Assembly: GCF_006542685.1 (NCBI RefSeq)
Contig: NZ_AP019736.1
Location: forward strand, 2,778,001-2,842,000
From: Alistipes dispar
Lineage (GTDB): Bacteria > Bacteroidota > Bacteroidia > Bacteroidales > Rikenellaceae
Direction: 5' to 3'
DNA length: 64,000 bases
The notes beneath the pieces were generated by a model that saw only the letters and a list, made by a program, of their open reading frames with translations, was not told where the DNA came from and did not search any database. Shown piece by piece: positions 40,233-49,614 of the stretch (position 1 is the first letter of the stretch; every line of letters begins with the position of its first letter). A program made the position numbers and the translations under genes.

Positions 40233-41387
40233 TTAGTCGTTCGCCTCCGCAGCGGGGCGGATGCCCTGTTCCTTCAGATAGTCCGTCACTCCGTCGATCA
40301 GGTAGTGGCTTCCGGCCCGTCCGGCCTCCGGCGCCACGTAGTCGTGGTGGAATTCCCACCAGAAAACGCCCCGGTAGCCGTTGGCCGTGACCCACTCGAT
40401 CTTCCGGTGCATCGACACGGGATTCTCGATGGTGACGAATTCTCCGCGGTCGGGCGCAAAGTAGTAGGAGACCTCCGCTTCGGGATCGTACTCTTCGGTC
40501 CATCCCCCGTGCTCCAGTCTGGGCAGAAACTCCTTATAGGTAATGTAGGAACCGTACTCGCTCAGCGGCCCGTCGGCCGTCTCGCCCGGCAGCAGCCCCT
40601 TGTAGTAGAAACCGTAGTTGGCCAGCCCGAGACACAGTTGCCGCCTGTCGAATATCTGCCAGTGCGCGAGTTTCGAGCGCAGCACCGCCAGCGAAGTGTT
40701 ATGCGACGGCGTGCGGCCCCAGACGCCGTCGCACATGTCGTAGGACATGATATTGATCCAATCCACGGCACGGCTCAGCCGTCCGGCCAGCGCCTCGTCG
40801 TAAACGTGGTCGATGCTCAGGGCTGTCGTCAGGTAGTAGTACTTTCCGGTCTTCGCCGAGAGGGAGTCGAGCCGCCCGCGCAGGCGTCCCATCATGTCGG
40901 CGTGCAGCTCCTTGTCGATGGTGATCTCCCAGTCCATGTCGATTCCGTCGTAGTCGTTCCGCTCGACGAGCCGAACCATATAGGCCTCGAACTTCGTCAG
41001 TCGTTCGGGCTTCTCCAGAAAGGGCCGGAACTCCTGCTGCCCGCCGAAGCAGAGCAGGATTTTCCCTCCGGCAGCGTGCACTTCGCCGATCATCCGCGGC
41101 ACGAGCGGCATGTTGCCCGGCGCCGAAGTGTAGTCGAACGCATCGGCCCGGCGCACGATCTCCGCCTCCGGAAGGTCGAAATCCAGCGTCCACCACTTCG
41201 CGGGCGCCGCCATCAGATAGACGAAATCGAACGCTTCGTAACCGGGGCCGGAAAGTTCGGCTTCGCTCAGCAGGCTCTCCACCGAGTAGGCGGCATGAAT
41301 GAATCGGGGCGCTTCGGAGACCGGGCGCGCCGGTTGCGAACAGCCGCAGGCGAGCAGGGCCATCGCGAAAAGAACGTTTTTTTTCAT
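40233..41387 (-). CDS. Glycoside hydrolase family 18 lipoprotein (chitinase-like)
   Basis: A 384-residue lipoprotein: MKKNVLFAMALLACGCSQP gives a lipobox with Cys near residue 16. The GH18 catalytic motif is complete in YDGIDMDWEI (DxxDxDxE, Glu as acid/base). Other conserved strands are KILLCFGGQQEF, INIMSYDMCDGVWG and GVFWWEFHHDY. It should cleave beta-1,4-linked N-acetylglucosamine chains, or N-glycan cores like some gut GH18 endoglycosidases, at the cell surface or in the periplasm; the substrate cannot be fixed by eye. A TATATTTG box lies upstream. Confidence 0.87.
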   Translation of the reverse strand: MKKNVLFAMALLACGCSQPARPVSEAPRFIHAAYSVESLLSEAELSGPGYEAFDFVYLMAAPAKWWTLDFDLPEAEIVRRADAFDYTSAPGNMPLVPRMIGEVHAAGGKILLCFGGQQEFRPFLEKPERLTKFEAYMVRLVERNDYDGIDMDWEITIDKELHADMMGRLRGRLDSLSAKTGKYYYLTTALSIDHVYDEALAGRLSRAVDWINIMSYDMCDGVWGRTPSHNTSLAVLRSKLAHWQIFDRRQLCLGLANYGFYYKGLLPGETADGPLSEYGSYITYKEFLPRLEHGGWTEEYDPEAEVSYYFAPDRGEFVTIENPVSMHRKIEWVTANGYRGVFWWEFHHDYVAPEAGRAGSHYLIDGVTDYLKEQGIRPAAEAND

Positions 41388-41421
41388 TTCGGATCGTTAA
41401 TTTTTAAGGGTTTCCGTATTG

Positions 41422-41429
41422 CAAATATA
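41422..41429 (-). promoter_or_regulatory. -7 promoter box for the GH18 gene
   Basis: The leftward strand reads TATATTTG, 34 bases before the ATG at 41387. Confidence 0.55.
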
Positions 41430-41447
41430 ACGGATTTGCGGCAAAGA

Positions 41448-42437
41448 TCATACTCCCGGCGCCGAGAGCCACGCCAACACGTCCCGGTTATCGGGATAGT
41501 CCGTAAGGGACGGGGACTGCGCACGGCCGAAATCCGCGCGGCGGGTGTGGGGGAGCGTCTCCGTGACGACGCACTGCAACTCCGCGTCGTGCTCCGCGAG
41601 CCAGGCGGCGACCTCGTCCGCCGAGCGGTAGCGGGCATAGGCGATCTCGCTCAGCGCCCGCGGGAATTCCCGCTGTTCGACAGCCACGGCGGCTCCCAGA
41701 TCGACGAACGGACATCCCTGCATCCGAAGGAGCGCGCGCGTCTGAAGGTAGTTGTTGCGGTACTTCGCCTGCACTGCGGGCATCCGGAGCCGCAGCTCCG
41801 CGCCTTCGGGCAGAAATACGAGCGAGACATTGCGGCATCCCAGCCCCGAATAGGCCCAGATGTCGTCGGCCAGCCCGGCGAGCTGCGCCTCCGTCTCCCG
41901 GCCCGAAAGCACGGCCACCGACTGCCGGTGACCGCGCAGCAGGGCCGGAATTCCGGCATAGCGCGCACGGAAGCAGCGGTTGGCATTGTCGCCGCCCGTG
42001 GCGATCACGGCCTCCGCAGGCGCGGTCCCGTCGCAGAACGAGACGGGCACGGCGGGGTCGATCTCCCGGAGCAGTCCGACGACGTATTCCATGAGCACGG
42101 TATCCTTCGCCGAAGGCTTCACCAGACAGCGGTGTCCGGCGACCACGACGCACAACAGGTCAAAAAAACCGACCAGCGGGATATTCCCGGCCATCACCAC
42201 CAGCACGTCGAGCGGCCGGGCCGCGGGCAGGGCGGGGTAGGCGGCCAGCCAGCGCTCCAGTTTCGGCCGTTGCAGCATGTCCCGGCTCAGGGTCCTCACC
42301 GCACGGCAGACCTCCGCCGGCGTGAACCAGCCGTTGGCCCGGCAGGCGCGCTCGGCAACCTGCCGCGACGCAGCGTCCCCGCCGAAATCCTTCAGGCGGT
42401 CGCCCAAAGCCGAAAAAAGGTCGAGAGTGTCTTTCAT
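41448..42437 (-). CDS. LuxC-like acyl-CoA reductase
   Basis: A 329-residue protein like the acyl-CoA/acyl-protein reductase LuxC, which makes aldehydes from fatty acyl thioesters with NADPH. Recognisable parts are VLVVMAGNIPLVGFFDLLC, HRCLVKPSAKDTVL, FCDGTAPAEAVIATGGDN and the probable catalytic cysteine in AYSGLGCRNVSLV. The protein is shorter than Vibrio LuxC (about 480) but like the Bacteroidota form. ATG at 42437 lies five bases after a TATCTTTG box; an earlier ATG at 42512 would place the promoter inside the gene. Real substrate unknown. Confidence 0.75.
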   Translation of the reverse strand: MKDTLDLFSALGDRLKDFGGDAASRQVAERACRANGWFTPAEVCRAVRTLSRDMLQRPKLERWLAAYPALPAARPLDVLVVMAGNIPLVGFFDLLCVVVAGHRCLVKPSAKDTVLMEYVVGLLREIDPAVPVSFCDGTAPAEAVIATGGDNANRCFRARYAGIPALLRGHRQSVAVLSGRETEAQLAGLADDIWAYSGLGCRNVSLVFLPEGAELRLRMPAVQAKYRNNYLQTRALLRMQGCPFVDLGAAVAVEQREFPRALSEIAYARYRSADEVAAWLAEHDAELQCVVTETLPHTRRADFGRAQSPSLTDYPDNRDVLAWLSAPGV

Positions 42438-42442
42438 AAGGG

Positions 42443-42450
42443 CAAAGATA
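42443..42450 (-). promoter_or_regulatory. -7 promoter box for the LuxC-like gene
   Basis: The leftward strand reads TATCTTTG, then five bases, then ATG. If real, the transcript is leaderless. Confidence 0.5.
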
Positions 42451-42493
42451 ACACTTCGGCGACGGATTCCGCACAAAAATCGCGCAGATGAAT

Positions 42494-42501
42494 TAAATTT
42501 G
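42494..42501 (+). promoter_or_regulatory. -7 promoter box for the nitroreductase gene
   Basis: TAAATTTG lies 22 bases before the ATG at 42524, divergent from the LuxC-like promoter. Confidence 0.6.
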
Positions 42502-42523
42502 CAGAAAAGCAAACCTGAAAATC

Positions 42524-43126
42524 ATGGAAAGAAATCTGAAAGAGACGCTCGAACAGCGCCGGAGTTACTACTCGCTCAAAGCCGGATCCCCGATTCCCGA
42601 CGCCGAAATCGAAGGAATCGTGCGCTTCGCCGTAAAACATACGCCGTCGGCTTTCAACTCGCAGTCCTCGCGGCTGGTGCTGCTGTTGCACGACCACCAT
42701 GCAGCCTTGTGGCGCATCGTCAAACAAACCCTGCAAACCGTCGTCCCGCCGCAGGCCTTCGCCCGCACCGAAGAGAAAATCGACCGGAGCTTCGCCTCCG
42801 GATACGGTACGGTGCTCTTCCTCGAGGACACCGCGGTTGTCGAAGGACTGCAACGGCAGTTCCCGCTCTATGCCGACAATTTTCCGACATGGTCCGAGCA
42901 CACTTCGGCCATGCACCAGCTCGTCGTGTGGACGTTGCTCGAAGAGGCCGGCTTCGGAGCCTCGCTGCAACACTACAATCCGCTTATCGACGCGGCCGTG
43001 CGCCAGGAGTGGCAACTGCCCGGAAACTGGCGGCTGATCGCCCAAATGCCGTTCGGGATTCCGGCAGAGGCTCCCAACGAAAAGACATTCAACCCCATAG
43101 ACGAGCGGATCCGGATATTCGGATAG
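42524..43126 (+). CDS. Nitroreductase-family flavoprotein
   Basis: A 200-residue NAD(P)H-dependent FMN enzyme of the small fungal-type/YdjA-like nitroreductase group. Visible landmarks: EQRRSYYSLKAGSPI at the N terminus, VKHTPSAFNSQSSRLVLL (FMN-binding SxFNxQ), and GFGASLQHYNPLIDAAV (flavin-contacting). The C-terminal PFGIPAEAPNEK closes the domain. The full domain length is present. Physiological substrate unknown. It lies just before tRNA-Gly(GCC), so it is the last chromosomal protein gene before the island. Confidence 0.88.
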   Translation: MERNLKETLEQRRSYYSLKAGSPIPDAEIEGIVRFAVKHTPSAFNSQSSRLVLLLHDHHAALWRIVKQTLQTVVPPQAFARTEEKIDRSFASGYGTVLFLEDTAVVEGLQRQFPLYADNFPTWSEHTSAMHQLVVWTLLEEAGFGASLQHYNPLIDAAVRQEWQLPGNWRLIAQMPFGIPAEAPNEKTFNPIDERIRIFG

Positions 43127-43210
43127 TTTCCGGAACACCGGGTGCGGCGTGCCGTTGCGAAAAAACAGGGAGATTTCATCCGAAAAATTTGGAGATTCGG
43201 AAATTTTACC

Positions 43211-43218
43211 TACCTTTG
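43211..43218 (+). promoter_or_regulatory. -7 promoter box for tRNA-Gly(GCC)
   Basis: TACCTTTG lies 24 bases before the first tRNA base. Confidence 0.6.
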
Positions 43219-43242
43219 CACTCGCAATACGAAACACGCCAT

Positions 43243-43315
43243 GCGGAAATAGCTCAGTTGGTAGAGCGCAACCTTGCCAAGGTTGAGGTCGCGGGTCCGA
43301 GTCCCGTTTTCCGCT
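43243..43315 (+). tRNA. tRNA-Gly (anticodon GCC), island attachment site
   Basis: A complete 73-base tRNA: acceptor GCGGAAA/TTTCCGC, anticodon stem CAACC/GGTTG with loop TTGCCAA (anticodon GCC), T arm GCGGGTCCGAGTCCCG. Its 3' 55 bases plus five more recur exactly at 62953-63012. The full gene lies at the left end, so the integrated element left the tRNA intact. Confidence 0.96.
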
Positions 43316-43320
43316 CTCGA
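43261..43320 (+). repeat. Left attachment repeat (attL)
   Basis: Sixty bases starting GTAGAGCGCAACCTTGCCAA and ending in CCGCTCTCGA, covering the tRNA 3' part and five bases beyond it. Identical to 62953-63012. Confidence 0.9.
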
Positions 43321-43322
43321 TA

Positions 43323-43358
43323 AACGAGTGATAATCAATGAATTATCGCTCGTTTTTC
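43323..43358 (+). terminator. Element-supplied terminator after tRNA-Gly(GCC)
   Basis: A 13-bp stem (AACGAGTGATAAT with ATTATCGCTCGTT, one G-U pair), then T-rich sequence. It stands in for the chromosomal terminator that the insertion moved to 63041. Confidence 0.75.
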
Positions 43359-43418
43359 TTTTTGCGGGTGCGAAATGAAACTCCCCATAATGCCTTTTTC
43401 GCGCCGTTTTCCGAAGAA

Positions 43419-43460
43419 TGTTTTACCATTTGTTTAACCATGTTTTACGGCGGTAAAACA
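43419..43460 (+). promoter_or_regulatory. Probable integrase arm-type sites, left end
   Basis: TGTTTTAC at 43419 and 43441, TGTTTAAC at 43431, and an inverted GTAAAACA at 43453. The same octamer, with the same 12-base step, occurs at 62872 and 62884 near the other end. Binding by the integrase is inference. Confidence 0.45.
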
Positions 43461-43494
43461 CCGCTCGCGCCTGTCTGCATAATGCCGCAACATT

Positions 43495-44700
43495 ATGAGT
43501 GTCAGCATCAATGCCATTTGCAGAAAAGACCGCATCAATCAAAACCGCACCACGAACATCTACCTGCGTTTTACCGTCAATCGCCGCAGCCGCTATGTAA
43601 GTACGGGAATCAATATCCCTGCCGACGATTGGGATTTCGACACCCAAACGCTTAAAACGCAGAATCCTGCCGTTCAGCTACGGATTTACGAGCAAATCGA
43701 GAAATACGACAAGCGCATCAAACGGCTCGAAGCGTTGGAGGTTCCCGTAACGCTCGACAACGTGCTGGAAACCGACGGACGAAAGGTCTATTGCACGATA
43801 GCCGAATATTTCCGCCGTACGATTACACAGTTGGAATCGGTCGGTAAAATCGGCTCGGCATCGAAACACAAGGTCACGTTTTCACTCCTGCAACAGTTCC
43901 GCTCGACCAATATCCGTTTCGACGAAATTACGGTCGGCTACCTGCGTGATTTCGAACTGTTCCTAATGAAAAAGGGGAACAAGAGCAATTCGATAGCCTC
44001 GAAATTCAGCGTGCTGAAAGCCGTCTATAACAAGGCTCTTGCCGAGGGAATTTTCACCACGCCGCACAGTCCGTTTCTGCAATTCAAAATCGGACGGTTG
44101 TGGACAGCCACCCGCAAACGCGCCATCCGCAAGGAGGAGGTGCAACGACTGATGCAGGCGGAGATACCCGCCGACGGTTCAGCCTGTCTGGATTTCGCAC
44201 GGGACATTTTCCTGTTTTCGTACCTCTCGGCAGGCATCAATTTTAAGGACATCGCCACCCTGCGTTACTGCGACATGGACGAGGAAAGAATCTACTATGC
44301 CCGCCACAAAACCAGCAAGGAGATGACTTGCCACCTCTCGGAGCAGTCGAAAGCGATTATCGGCAAATACGCCAAATCCGACCATGCGGACGAAGATTAT
44401 ATTTTCCCGATACTCGACCGCCGCATACACAAGACCGAGCAACAGATTTACGACCGAGTGCGCAAGGTGCTGAAACATGTGAACAAGGCCCTGCACGAGT
44501 GGAGCCGATTATTGGGGCTGAAAATCGAACTGACTACCTATGTCGCAAGGCACACGTTTGCCACGGTTTTGAAGCGTTCGGGAGTGAACATTGCCATCAT
44601 TTCCGAATCGCTCGGTCATTCCGATTTATCGACCACACAAATCTATTTGGATAGTTTTGAGAACAGCCAAATCGACGCGGCTATGCAGAATTTGCTATGA
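43495..44700 (+). CDS. Tyrosine recombinase (island integrase)
   Basis: A 401-residue integrase of the Bacteroidota conjugative/mobilizable-element type. The N-terminal arm-binding domain (about 1-90) has IYLRFTVNRRSRYVSTGIN and ADDWDFDTQTLK. The core-binding domain lies at about 105-205. The catalytic domain has the Arg box IATLRYCDMDEE, TYVARHTFATVLKRSG (HxxR) and SLGHSDLSTTQIYLDSF (His and nucleophilic Tyr). All catalytic residues are present and the gene is intact, unlike most of the transfer functions, so excision may still be possible. Confidence 0.93.
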   Translation: MSVSINAICRKDRINQNRTTNIYLRFTVNRRSRYVSTGINIPADDWDFDTQTLKTQNPAVQLRIYEQIEKYDKRIKRLEALEVPVTLDNVLETDGRKVYCTIAEYFRRTITQLESVGKIGSASKHKVTFSLLQQFRSTNIRFDEITVGYLRDFELFLMKKGNKSNSIASKFSVLKAVYNKALAEGIFTTPHSPFLQFKIGRLWTATRKRAIRKEEVQRLMQAEIPADGSACLDFARDIFLFSYLSAGINFKDIATLRYCDMDEERIYYARHKTSKEMTCHLSEQSKAIIGKYAKSDHADEDYIFPILDRRIHKTEQQIYDRVRKVLKHVNKALHEWSRLLGLKIELTTYVARHTFATVLKRSGVNIAIISESLGHSDLSTTQIYLDSFENSQIDAAMQNLL

Positions 44701-44808
44701 CAAAAAATCGGACCGACTTTTCCGAGAGGTCTTAAAATAACCCCTCGGTCAAAGTTGGTCCTTTATAATTAGAATTTTATCGCTATATTTATTGAAAACA
44801 AATATCAT

Positions 44809-46374
44809 ATGGCTGATTTCAAGAAAGATTTTGCAAATCACATTAACGTAATAGGCACTAATCCTTATTTATTTATAGAGTCTGGATTATCAAGGCGTTA
44901 CCTTAATATGCCTACTTGGCTGAATCTATTAAAGGATTTTTCCGAGAAACTATTACTCCAAAAAGGTTTTGGCTATTATGATTCGAAAAGCGAGGGTAAT
45001 CTTCCTGAATTAGCATCTTTGATGGCTTCCGAATTTCACGAAACATGGTGGACAAACCCTGCATTTTCTGATAGCCGTAAAGAATATGAAAACAAGAGAA
45101 TTGGATCGCAAGAGATACCATTCAAAATTGAATTGTCAAAATTTGTTTCGAATCATAAGGACTTCCAAGAGGATTATTCTGAAGAAATTGAATTATTAAA
45201 AAAAGTTGTAATAGATGGAATAATCACGACTAATTGGGATACATTTTTGGAAGCAACTTTCTCCGACTATAAAACTTATATCGGGCAAGAACAGTTACTA
45301 TTTTCTGAAAATATATCTATCGGAGAAATTTATAAAATACATGGATGTGTTACTTCTCCCGAATCTCTAATAGTTTCGTCTAATGACTATGCTAATTTTA
45401 AAAAGAGAAACGCATATTTAGCGGCAAAACTATTAACAATTTTTGTCGAACATCCCGTCATATTTTTAGGCTACTCGATAAGTGATCCTAATATTTTGGA
45501 ATTATTATTTTCTTTAAAAGATTGTTTAGCCGCACATAATATTGAAAAATTAAAAGACCGTTTGATTTTTGTTGAATGGCGAGCCGAACAAAACGAGCCA
45601 ATTATGATAGATGGGACATTAAGTTTGTCTGATGGGAAAATTCTGCCAATTAAACATATTAAGATTAATTCATTTATTCCATTATTTGATGTACTCGCGA
45701 ATTTGAAACAAAGACTGCCTATAAAAATTCTGAGACGATTTAAAGATGCTGTTTATGAATTTGTAAAAACCAACGAACCAACAAATAAAATCTATATTGG
45801 AGATTTAACCAATATAGATGAAAATGGAAATGACATAGAATTTGTCGTAGGTGTTGGTGTTGCAAACTCCATTGCCAAACAGGGGTTGCTCGAAATTTGC
45901 GTAGACGATGTAGTTGAGGATGTTTTATTTGACAATAAACATATTCCTGCAAAAGAATTTATAACAGACGCTATTCCCAAATTATTAAAAAAACGAATCC
46001 GCATACCTCTATACAAATATTACCGAGCAGAACATTTGCTAACAAATGATGGAAAATTAATAAAGAAAGGTTCCGCAGTAATTAACAATTATTTCAAAGA
46101 CAAGTCTCAAAAATCATTTTATCCGTCAGCAAAAGCATATGCAAAGAAAGAGAATCTAATTAGAACTAAATATAAAACTCTTGCTGAACTAATAGCCAAT
46201 AATGATAAAAAACATTGTTTCTATTTTATCCCGTTATTAGAACAAGAAAAGATTAATATAGATGAATTACAACTATTTTTGATGCAATGTTTCAGAAATG
46301 GTTATATTAAAAACAGCTATTTCAAACAGTTAGTCTGTTATTATGATTACTTAAAATTTGGATTAGAACAGTAG
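44809..46374 (+). CDS. Stand-alone SIR2-like protein
   Basis: A 521-residue protein, strongly AT-rich. The N-terminal half has the SIR2-like fold signature: FIESGLSRRYLNMPTWLNLL (in place of GAGxS...PxFR), DGIITTNWDTFLEATF, GEIYKIHGCV and HPVIFLGYSISDPNILEL. The C-terminal half (about 300-521) is unassigned. In bacteria such SIR2 proteins are usually anti-phage NAD-depleting effectors. Here it stands alone just after the integrase, without an Argonaute or STAND partner; the C-terminal half may be the sensor. A weak TATATTTA box lies at about 44783. NADase activity is inferred from the family. Confidence 0.75.
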   Translation: MADFKKDFANHINVIGTNPYLFIESGLSRRYLNMPTWLNLLKDFSEKLLLQKGFGYYDSKSEGNLPELASLMASEFHETWWTNPAFSDSRKEYENKRIGSQEIPFKIELSKFVSNHKDFQEDYSEEIELLKKVVIDGIITTNWDTFLEATFSDYKTYIGQEQLLFSENISIGEIYKIHGCVTSPESLIVSSNDYANFKKRNAYLAAKLLTIFVEHPVIFLGYSISDPNILELLFSLKDCLAAHNIEKLKDRLIFVEWRAEQNEPIMIDGTLSLSDGKILPIKHIKINSFIPLFDVLANLKQRLPIKILRRFKDAVYEFVKTNEPTNKIYIGDLTNIDENGNDIEFVVGVGVANSIAKQGLLEICVDDVVEDVLFDNKHIPAKEFITDAIPKLLKKRIRIPLYKYYRAEHLLTNDGKLIKKGSAVINNYFKDKSQKSFYPSAKAYAKKENLIRTKYKTLAELIANNDKKHCFYFIPLLEQEKINIDELQLFLMQCFRNGYIKNSYFKQLVCYYDYLKFGLEQ

Positions 46375-46385
46375 GTAGAAATAAC

Positions 46386-46429
46386 AAAGGGATTATCCGC
46401 TTGCATCGGGTAGTCCCTTTTCTTTTTTC
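46386..46429 (+). terminator. Terminator of the SIR2-like gene
   Basis: Stem AAAGGGATTA with TAGTCCCTTT (one G-U pair), then a run of T with one C, 12 bases past the SIR2 stop. Confidence 0.7.
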
Positions 46430-46490
46430 TGTGGTCGTCGGTTGCGGCAGAAAGCGGAATTTTGTAAATTCGTTGAAACAATTACCGCTT

Positions 46491-47410
46491 ATGAACGAAC
46501 TTACAGGCTCGAAAGGCTGTTTGGCTACCGATACCCGCTCCTTACGGGAAATCGCCCCATTGCTGGAAAACTATTTCGGCATTACGTTGGGTTACTTTAC
46601 CAATGAAATAGAATCGAGTACGGGCATCTCCGCCGCCAAAGCGATCCAAGAGGAGCACGAAATACGGCTGCCGACCAACCGTTTCGATAATGACGCTTAT
46701 ATGGAATTGTTCGGAAAAACACCCCTTTTGACCGACCGACTGCGGGAAGCCCTCTTATTCTCATCACCGACCGCAAATTCAACGCGGAAGATTTATACGA
46801 ACGCGGATATTGGGAAGATTGGAACACCTATAAGGGAGAGTGGGCGAAACTGATGCTTTTTATGGAAGAAACCGAACAACGGCATCGGAACCTGTACGAA
46901 CGTGTCGGAGAACAGGAAATGCCCGTGACCCTGCGCACCAACAGCCGCAAGCAGGAGCCGCAGACGATTCCCAATACGAATAACTGGCTGTTCCGTCTGA
47001 TCCGAAAGGAACTCGCCGATTATTTCCCCGACATTCAGACCGCCGAAGATGCACGGCAGGAATTGGAACAACGCAAACCGTCGGCAGGAGCCAAACCGAT
47101 GAATACGCGCTATCCGATTGTCGCATACGGGATTTATCGGATGCTCCATGAAGAAAATGCAATGTCCGAGAATCCCGACACACCGAACGAACTTTGCAGG
47201 CTGATCTATGATTACACCCGCTTCGTTGGGTGCTATCCCTCCTATAAAGGCTATGACGGTTCTTTCAACCCCAAAAACATACGCGCCGACATAGGCTATA
47301 TGAAGAACGTACAGAAATACGGCGGAGAAAAGATACCGATATTCCCGTCTGTCGAGTTCGAGCGAATACACATCGTAACGGACAACATCGTTCATAAGGA
47401 TTTATTCTGA
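46491..47410 (+). pseudogene. Uncharacterised protein, frameshifted
   Basis: ATG at 46491 opens MNELTGSKGCLATDTRSLREI and runs to about 46770 (DRLREALL). A one-base shift then continues as LILITDRKFNAEDLYERGYWEDWNTY through ATG 46853 to the stop at 47410. The joined protein would be about 306 residues; I do not recognise it. The C-terminal part is charged (RKELADYFPDIQTAEDARQ) with no clear motif. GC content is near that of the integrase gene, so the two probably travelled together. Confidence 0.5.
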
Positions 47411-47437
47411 ATAACCGACATATTTCAGGTAGAGAAT

Positions 47438-47455
47438 GGGTGCAGAAATGCACCC
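47438..47455 (+). terminator. Small hairpin after the frameshifted gene
   Basis: GGGTGCA/TGCACCC with a GAAA loop; no T run, so a weak terminator at best. Confidence 0.35.
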
Positions 47456-47552
47456 TTGAACTGCTTATACATATATAGATTGCTGAATATCAAATATTAA
47501 TATCGGAAATTATATAGTTATGATACCATATAGTTCCCGATAATTGTAAGTA

Positions 47553-47834
47553 TTAGCCTATTCTTTTTCGTGCGACCTCTATCGCATCGTGTTTTAATTC
47601 GTCTTCATCCTCTACCGCATCTAATACTTTGTCTGCTAACCACAGGGTAAGAAGTTCATTCTTATCTACCTTGAAATACTCAGCCAATTGTATTACTTGT
47701 GTCCGTTTAGCTCGTCTGTCTCCGCGCTCTATTTTGCTGAACATTGGAGTATCTATTTCAAGCACGGCTGCTAATTGTCTTTGCAATACCCCGTGTTCAT
47801 CTCTTAGCTCTTTTATTCTTTCGCCTAATAACAT
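47553..47834 (-). CDS. XRE-family helix-turn-helix regulator
   Basis: A 93-residue DNA-binding protein. The Cro/C1-type HTH covers about residues 5-60 (LRDEHGVLQRQLAAVLEID as the first helices, TPMFSKIERGDRRAKRT as the recognition part). A short acidic tail follows (DAVEDEDELKHDAIEV), as in many controller proteins of restriction systems and islands. The palindromic operator-like site at 47882 lies 48 bases upstream of its ATG, suggesting self-control. It is on the same strand as, and just downstream of, the defence-like operon, and may repress it. Confidence 0.8.
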   Translation of the reverse strand: MLLGERIKELRDEHGVLQRQLAAVLEIDTPMFSKIERGDRRAKRTQVIQLAEYFKVDKNELLTLWLADKVLDAVEDEDELKHDAIEVARKRIG

Positions 47835-47881
47835 ACTTCTTCAATTTATGAATTTGACATGACTTAATCGGATTTCATTAT

Positions 47882-47898
47882 CCGCTATAATATAGCGG
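47882..47898. promoter_or_regulatory. Operator-like palindrome upstream of the XRE regulator
   Basis: CCGCTATAATATAGCGG is a perfect 17-base palindrome around a central A. Two further half-site-like CCGTTATAA copies lie at about 47902 and 47933. The array fits an XRE binding region but that is inference. Confidence 0.5.
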
Positions 47899-47942
47899 AA
47901 TCCGTTATAATTGGGATAAACCGTCATAATCTTCCGTTATAA

Positions 47943-49612
47943 CTATTCTTTCAAAAACCATGTTCGTCCTTTCGGATAAATAAGTTTATCGGCACTTAGT
48001 ATGCTAAGTATATCTCCCAAAAGTCTCAATTGCTGTTCATGTGTTTTGACTTGTGGCATTACGTCTTTGACATACTCATAAATGCTATCACGTTTAGCCT
48101 CATCTGTGCCAGCATTATTAAGATATTGCAAAATCATCTGTTTGATTTTTTCTTTATCAAGACCTTTTTTGCTTGGTATAACCTTGCAGTTGGCGAGTAG
48201 CTTTTGCAATTCCTAAAGAGATTGTATAATTGGGGGCTTCGCCCTCAATGAGTCCTCTGTTCAATAAATCCTGCGCAATGTCCTCATGAATGGTTCTGCC
48301 CTTTTGGATGGCATCTAATGATATGCAATCCCACAAGGTCAATGAGTTGTTTGTTTTGAGCAAGTTAGTATATTGTTCATTTATCTCATTGCCATAAATG
48401 CGTACCGATACTTTTCTGTTTTTAACGTCAATTTCATAATCAGGCATTGGAAAGTGGCGACGCCATTGCTCATTGAACATCTTCTTTATGCCCCTACTTA
48501 CCGGATCTATCATATTAAAATCAACCATTGCCCTGCAAAGACATTCATTGCGAAAATATGCTTGAGGTTCTTCATTCGTTAAAGCATTCTCCAATGTGCC
48601 GGGAATAAAACTCCCTGCATTAGAGTAATAGAGGTATGTCGGATTTTCCACGAAATTGATTCGCTGCTGCATCGTGTAGTCTTGATGTGCAATACAATTA
48701 TGAAGTGCTTCGCGGATAGTATAGTCGTCGTATTGCTTCATAGTGTCAGGAAAGAGCGTACCTCCTGGCATTTCACGCATTGTCAGATTTTCAATCTTTG
48801 ATAAAATCTCATCTACAGTTAATATAAATGGCACGGAGAAGTGTTCGTAGTCCACAACATCCTGCTTTTCATCCCTCCTTGTCCAAGTCACTTGTGCAAC
48901 AGCCGGACGCAACTTGAAAGCAGCTTCATATTTACCAAGAAGAATTATTGCTGCACGGGTGATTCCTCCGTTCTTCATTATGCCGCACTTGCTCAAGAAT
49001 GTTTCCACTGTCCATGCATTTACTTCGGCTTCAGGTATTCGACTGTGTACTTTCTTGAACATCATACGAGCTTTGGCTATAGCAACTTCATCAAGATCCT
49101 CACTCGTTGCATCGGCTACAATTTGTGCAGACCAATCCGTCTCGCTGAAAATAGGTTCATCAAGAATTGCACTCATGCGTTCAGCAGTCATCTCTACGAG
49201 AGAATCCTCAATTCGCTGCCACGCCTTATTATGGGCAAACACAGGTCGCTTAGGTAGATGTTTAAGAATATTGGATAACCCATACTTTACGGTTGGTGTC
49301 ATCTGTGATAAACTCATCTATATCTAGACCTTCTGTTGAAAGATTTACGCATCTTTCTGTCAATCGCAATATTGCCTTTTACCTATCATAATTGTATGTG
49401 TCCGTTCCAACAATCTCCAATGTTTTATCGTACACACCAATCACCAAGTGTCCCCCTTCCATATTAGCAATGGCAGACACATACGAAATAACATCATCTT
49501 TTTCATTCCCACAGAAAGAATTCTTGAGGCTCTTAAATTCTTTCCATTCGCAACGAGCATTCTCTTGTGGATAGTTACGAAAGAGATATTCTTGTAGTTC
49601 TGACTCTTGCAT
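47943..49612 (-). pseudogene. Schlafen/AlbA-type ATP-binding protein, broken
   Basis: A roughly 550-residue protein in pieces. The N-terminal AlbA_2/Schlafen-like domain (YPQENARCEWKEFKSL, YVSAIANMEGGHLVIGV) ends at an in-frame TAA at 49379. The frame stays open beyond it (KAILRLTERCVNLSTEGLD) to 49262, then shifts into the 49317-48157 frame. That frame has the ATPase-like IREALHNCIAHQDYTM and GSFIPGTLENAL. A last shift near 48205 leads to the C-terminal KTHEQQLRLLGDIL. Such proteins are often DNA/RNA-binding regulators or effectors. It begins two bases after the DUF1848-like gene, as the last gene of the operon. Confidence 0.75.
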
Positions 49613-49614
49613 AA

